The notes under the pieces are model-generated. The model did no database searches. It was not told the origin of the DNA and saw only the letters and a list, made by a program, of their open reading frames with translations. Shown piece after piece: positions 61,001 to 64,000 of a DNA stretch of 64,000 nt (positions are counted from its first letter, which is position 1; each line of letters opens with the position of its first letter). Source of the DNA: Onchocerca volvulus (lineage: Eukaryota; Nematoda; Chromadorea; Rhabditida; Onchocercidae); NCBI GenBank assembly GCA_000499405.2, contig HG738137.1, positions 14,191,661-14,255,660 of the forward strand. Direction: 5' to 3'. The translations under genes and the position numbers were made by a program.

Positions 61001-61596
61001 TCTACTTAAAATATTATTATTTTCTTTTAATTAAAAAATTATGCCATAGAGATCAATTATCTCAATTATAGCACTCGATTATTTATGTCACATATCTGTT
61101 TATTAAAATAAGATCTGCTGATTTCTGAAATTAGATAAATTTTTCTTCTCAAAATATGTTTAGAATGCTGCTTACGAAGCAATGATAATTAATTATTCAC
61201 AATGATAATCTTCAACCATCTGCAATCTTTTCATGCCATACCAGGAAGAGATTTGTGGTAGCTTCGTTTTCCAAACTATTTATTTCAACATCTTATTTAC
61301 ATAGATCTATCGGTATATGTGTCGGAAAATGTTGTAGCTCAACTTCGTCGTCTTTTACACATGACAACAAAAGACTATGCCGCCGAAATACCGAAATTTA
61401 ATCGATTTTTGTCTTTAATAAAATTAAATTATAAATATGACTGAATCGAAAAGAATCATATCATTTGCACCTGCTTAATGTATTCTTCGCTATGACCGAC
61501 GGCACGTTCATTGCGTCCGGCATTTCCCTTAACGGCATAACATGATGCAGAATTATTTAAGACCAACAGAAAAAGCATCCACAAAGATAAACACAT
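52066..61596 (-). CDS. smo: Smoothened-like Frizzled-family receptor
   Basis: Seven-pass receptor of the Frizzled/Smoothened class; in other animals Smoothened transmits the Hedgehog signal at the membrane. Exons: 61596-61471, 60734-60523, 60187-60100, 59816-59649, 58741-58617, 58514-58418, 58044-57869, 57360-57132, 56824-56686, 56562-56422, 56223-56112, 55719-55603, 55244-55014, 54620-54465, 54150-54060, 53608-53437, 53015-52866, 52701-52415 and 52095-52066: 948 codons plus TAG. Seen: signal peptide (LSLWMLFLLVLNNSASC); a cysteine-rich domain with RCWSALGPLLCAVAYRPC (113-130) and QQAIGKCSFLLENGLWPDF (158-176); seven hydrophobic segments (about 255-640) with TDGITGICFFGF before TM5; extracellular loop 3 cysteines (RCSLN...PGCE); and a roughly 300-residue tail with a coiled-coil-like part and an acidic DSDSFNSDEEDSEEE. 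The PLLCAV and C-x8-GLWPDF signatures favour Smoothened over Frizzled. Exon 4 start and the exon 13/14 junction are the least certain. Confidence 0.82.
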
Positions 61597-63306
61597 TTTT
61601 TCCGTGTGCGGATAACCATATCGTTGCGCACAAATCGCACTTCCTGAAAAATTATGATTTTTTGATGAAAAGTAAAGAACGGTTCAATAATCGAAGACAA
61701 AATTGGAAAATAGATCATTGCTGCTATAATTTAAGTCTCTAATAAATTATCAGAAATAAATTAATTTCATTGATTTAAATCAGAATAAATCGAATTTTCT
61801 AATCAATCAAACTGAATCAATCCTTAGTCAAATTTAAATTCCTATTAAATGCAAAGTGAATTCTTTCCTAATGGATATTAAAATCTAACGAATTTAATTT
61901 ATTTAAATTTTGACCAAAATTATTGTAAACTGACTTTAAATAATATTTCCATCTCATTTCAATTACTGTAAATTGATCTAGCTAATTCTGCAACACAGAG
62001 AAGGATAAGAATACCCACCTCGTTCCATATTGACCTAACAAGTGATCTAATCTTCACGAAAATCTTTTTTATGGGCGTGTAAAATCAACGTTAAGCTATT
62101 CACAAAAAAGGGATGATTTTCTGACCCCTCCTTTTCTCATCTCATCAAGTTCAAATGCTCCAATCACATTCTACGAATCATCACAGGTCCTGACCTCACT
62201 GACTCCACCCCAGCTTTGTACAACAACAACAACAACACCATCACTACTACCAAGAAATCTCTAATGAGACAGGTCAACTACTACAGTGAAGTAGAAACTC
62301 GAAACATTCCAAAGGATGCGGATATGCATCCAAGAAAACAGCGGGAAAACATGCGGAAGATCGGACAAAAAGACGTTTAAATTAGCAGAAGAACAAAAAT
62401 GCGCATAAGCGGAATTAGGGAAAGATAGTATCTACATTAATGTAATTGATGAAGAAGGTAATAAAGCGGCAAAAATTTTTTGAAATTTTCGGAGGCAAGG
62501 ACGAACGAACAAACAAATGACAAAACGAATGGGAAATTATATAAAGTTATGTTTGTATTATATATATGTATATTCATATTATTACTATTATCGTATTTTA
62601 ATATATAATATGTTTAAACTTGGAAATTTTTCGGAAGACTACATAGTGATGAAATTGACGGACAAATATACAAACCAGATTCTTCTAACTAAAAGAGATA
62701 AAATTAGTCAAGAAACTAATATTGGCCTTGTCCCTAAACGCATCATTAGATCATTTCAGCTAATATATACTAAAACCACTACTAATTTCAAATTCAAGCA
62801 ATTTTTTTAATCAAAATCAGAAAAATTGTTCATCCCATATTGATGCCTTCTGATATGTATGAGGAAGGAATTATTTTTTTCTTTTTGTACTGCTTCAGAT
62901 TCATAGCATTTCTGTTAGCTTTAGCACAATCATTCAGATATTCGCAAATAAGAAATTTGCATTCTGAAGAACAAGCATCAAATACACTGATTATTTCACT
63001 TATTCCAAAATAAATGATTTTATTGATGTATTTACATTGATCATGTTGACCATTTCAATAACTGTTCTATTTTATCATTTATTAAACTTCCTTTTCAAAT
63101 ATGCTCAAGTTCTTATCATCACAAAAACAAATTCAAAACCAAAAGCACTCCAATGAAATTTTCGTTCAATCTAAAACGTCAAAAATCCTTGTTTCTTTAT
63201 CGAATAATAAGACTGAGTCTCTAACTTTCATCGTCACGATATATGAAAAGTTGAATAACACAAATCTATTACAAATTAAAGTTTCATTACGGTGCATGAG
63301 CTATAA
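61597..63306. other. Upstream region of the receptor gene
   Basis: No protein gene seen. TTTTTCAG ending at 61644, 47 bases before the ATG, is a possible trans-splice acceptor. From 62030 to 62500 the composition is less AT-rich, with (CAA)n at 62221-62237 and GCGGGAAAAC at 62341; this may include the promoter. The plus-strand open frames at 62517-62810 and 63101-63325 show no recognisable domain. Confidence 0.5.
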
Positions 63307-63395
63307 TTACATATTATCCTTATGATACCGCTTAATCCTATATAATGATTGACCTTCGTTATCGGCAAGAGGTATTATTTCTTCAAATTTAATCA
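63307..63395 (-). CDS. Probable 3'-terminal exon, gene starts beyond right edge
   Basis: A T17 tract and CAAG acceptor (63396-63415) precede 28 in-frame codons. The translation IKFEEIIPLADNEGQSLYRI then KRYHKDNM ends at TAA (63307-63309). The composition is protein-like, unlike neighbouring frames. The family was not recognised and no second exon is visible within the remaining 600 bases. Confidence 0.4.
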
Positions 63396-64000
63396 CTTGA
63401 AAAAAAAAAAAAAAAATCAAACGAATTGAAGAAATCATAGATGTGTTGTCATACTGTAACGAATGATTAATGAAAATAACACTCATTATTAGTTTTGCAA
63501 AGATAAATACCAAATTTATGTATATTAATAAAAAAAAAAAAAAAAAGATTACTGATAAATTATGTTTAAAATAAATTTCATTATTAAATCTAAATTAAAT
63601 GCAATTTACGAAATTACTAGCGAATTTCTGAATATGATTGATTTAGTAGCTTTCTGTCTCTCTTATCATTAGTATATTAGTAGCTAGTTTTTTGATCCAT
63701 TAGTTTTATCAGTGATCAATTCTCCGATCATTCACCACTTACCGATTCATTAAGCATATATAATTCTTTTCATTCCTCGCAACATTTAACAAGACAAATT
63801 TCTCATAATGACGTGCTATCAAATTTTGCTACGTATAAAAATAAAAGTAACACGTATTTCTAAACATTACTTTTTCTCAACAAAAAATCATGACGGGCTT
63901 GTAATCGTTGCTATGATTTTTCTAACATTATATCTTTATCAGTTTTGTTACCATAACAACAACAATTACATGTACACCATAATCAATGTTTGCACATGTG
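63396..64000. other. Right-edge stretch, nothing recognised
   Basis: AT-rich with A runs near 63400 and 63531. If the terminal exon at 63307 is real, this is part of its upstream intron. Confidence 0.4.

Noticed and set aside
52066..61596. Call as an ordinary Frizzled
   Set aside because: The PLLCAV..P.C and C-x8-GLWPDF patterns and the loop 3 cysteine arrangement resemble Smoothened more than any Frizzled I know. Kept as the main alternative, pending phylogeny.
62517..62810. 97-codon plus-strand frame
   Set aside because: No recognisable domain, AT-driven composition, no convincing splice partners; low priority without transcript data.

Overview
This window is very A+T-rich animal nuclear DNA. 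Its genes have many short exons, TTTCAG-type splice acceptors and long low-complexity introns. The cuticle collagen, the acceptor-like sites a few bases upstream of several start codons (typical of spliced-leader trans-splicing) and a diverged 28S rRNA piece all point to a nematode. The A+T richness and gene style suggest a filarial or other spirurid worm; the species is not determined here.

Layout. (1) Positions 1-11104, minus strand: an F-box/leucine-rich-repeat gene, open at the left edge, with a 4.5 kb intron holding a solo-LTR-like insert and a decayed minisatellite. (2) 15502-22521, minus: the complete 18-exon MCM3 replicative helicase gene. (3) 24623-26497, plus: the complete four-exon ribosomal protein S8 gene, divergent from MCM3 across a 2.1 kb gap that contains a GC-rich island. 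(4) About 27500-32000: Helitron debris, made of a broken Rep/helicase gene and several Helitron-type ends with hairpins. (5) 34248-37644, minus: a five-exon cuticle collagen gene with Helitron end fragments in intron 2 and a decayed tandem repeat in intron 1. (6) 37645-46870: a 9.2 kb gene-poor stretch with simple repeats and a degraded 28S rRNA fragment. (7) 46871-49204, minus: NDUFV2, the 24 kDa [2Fe-2S] subunit of mitochondrial complex I. (8) 52066-61596, minus: a 19-exon gene for a Frizzled/Smoothened-class seven-pass receptor; its cysteine-rich domain, third extracellular loop and long tail fit Smoothened best. (9) 63307-63395, minus: the probable last exon of another gene that starts beyond the right edge.

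The genes do not form a pathway. They are housekeeping genes (MCM3, RPS8, NDUFV2), a structural gene (collagen), a probable ubiquitin-ligase adaptor (F-box) and a signalling receptor. The most notable item is the Smoothened-like receptor, because Caenorhabditis elegans is generally described as lacking Smoothened. All exon models were read by eye from frame, splice signals and remembered family sequence; the MCM3, RPS8, collagen, NDUFV2 and Smoothened-like models each close in frame.
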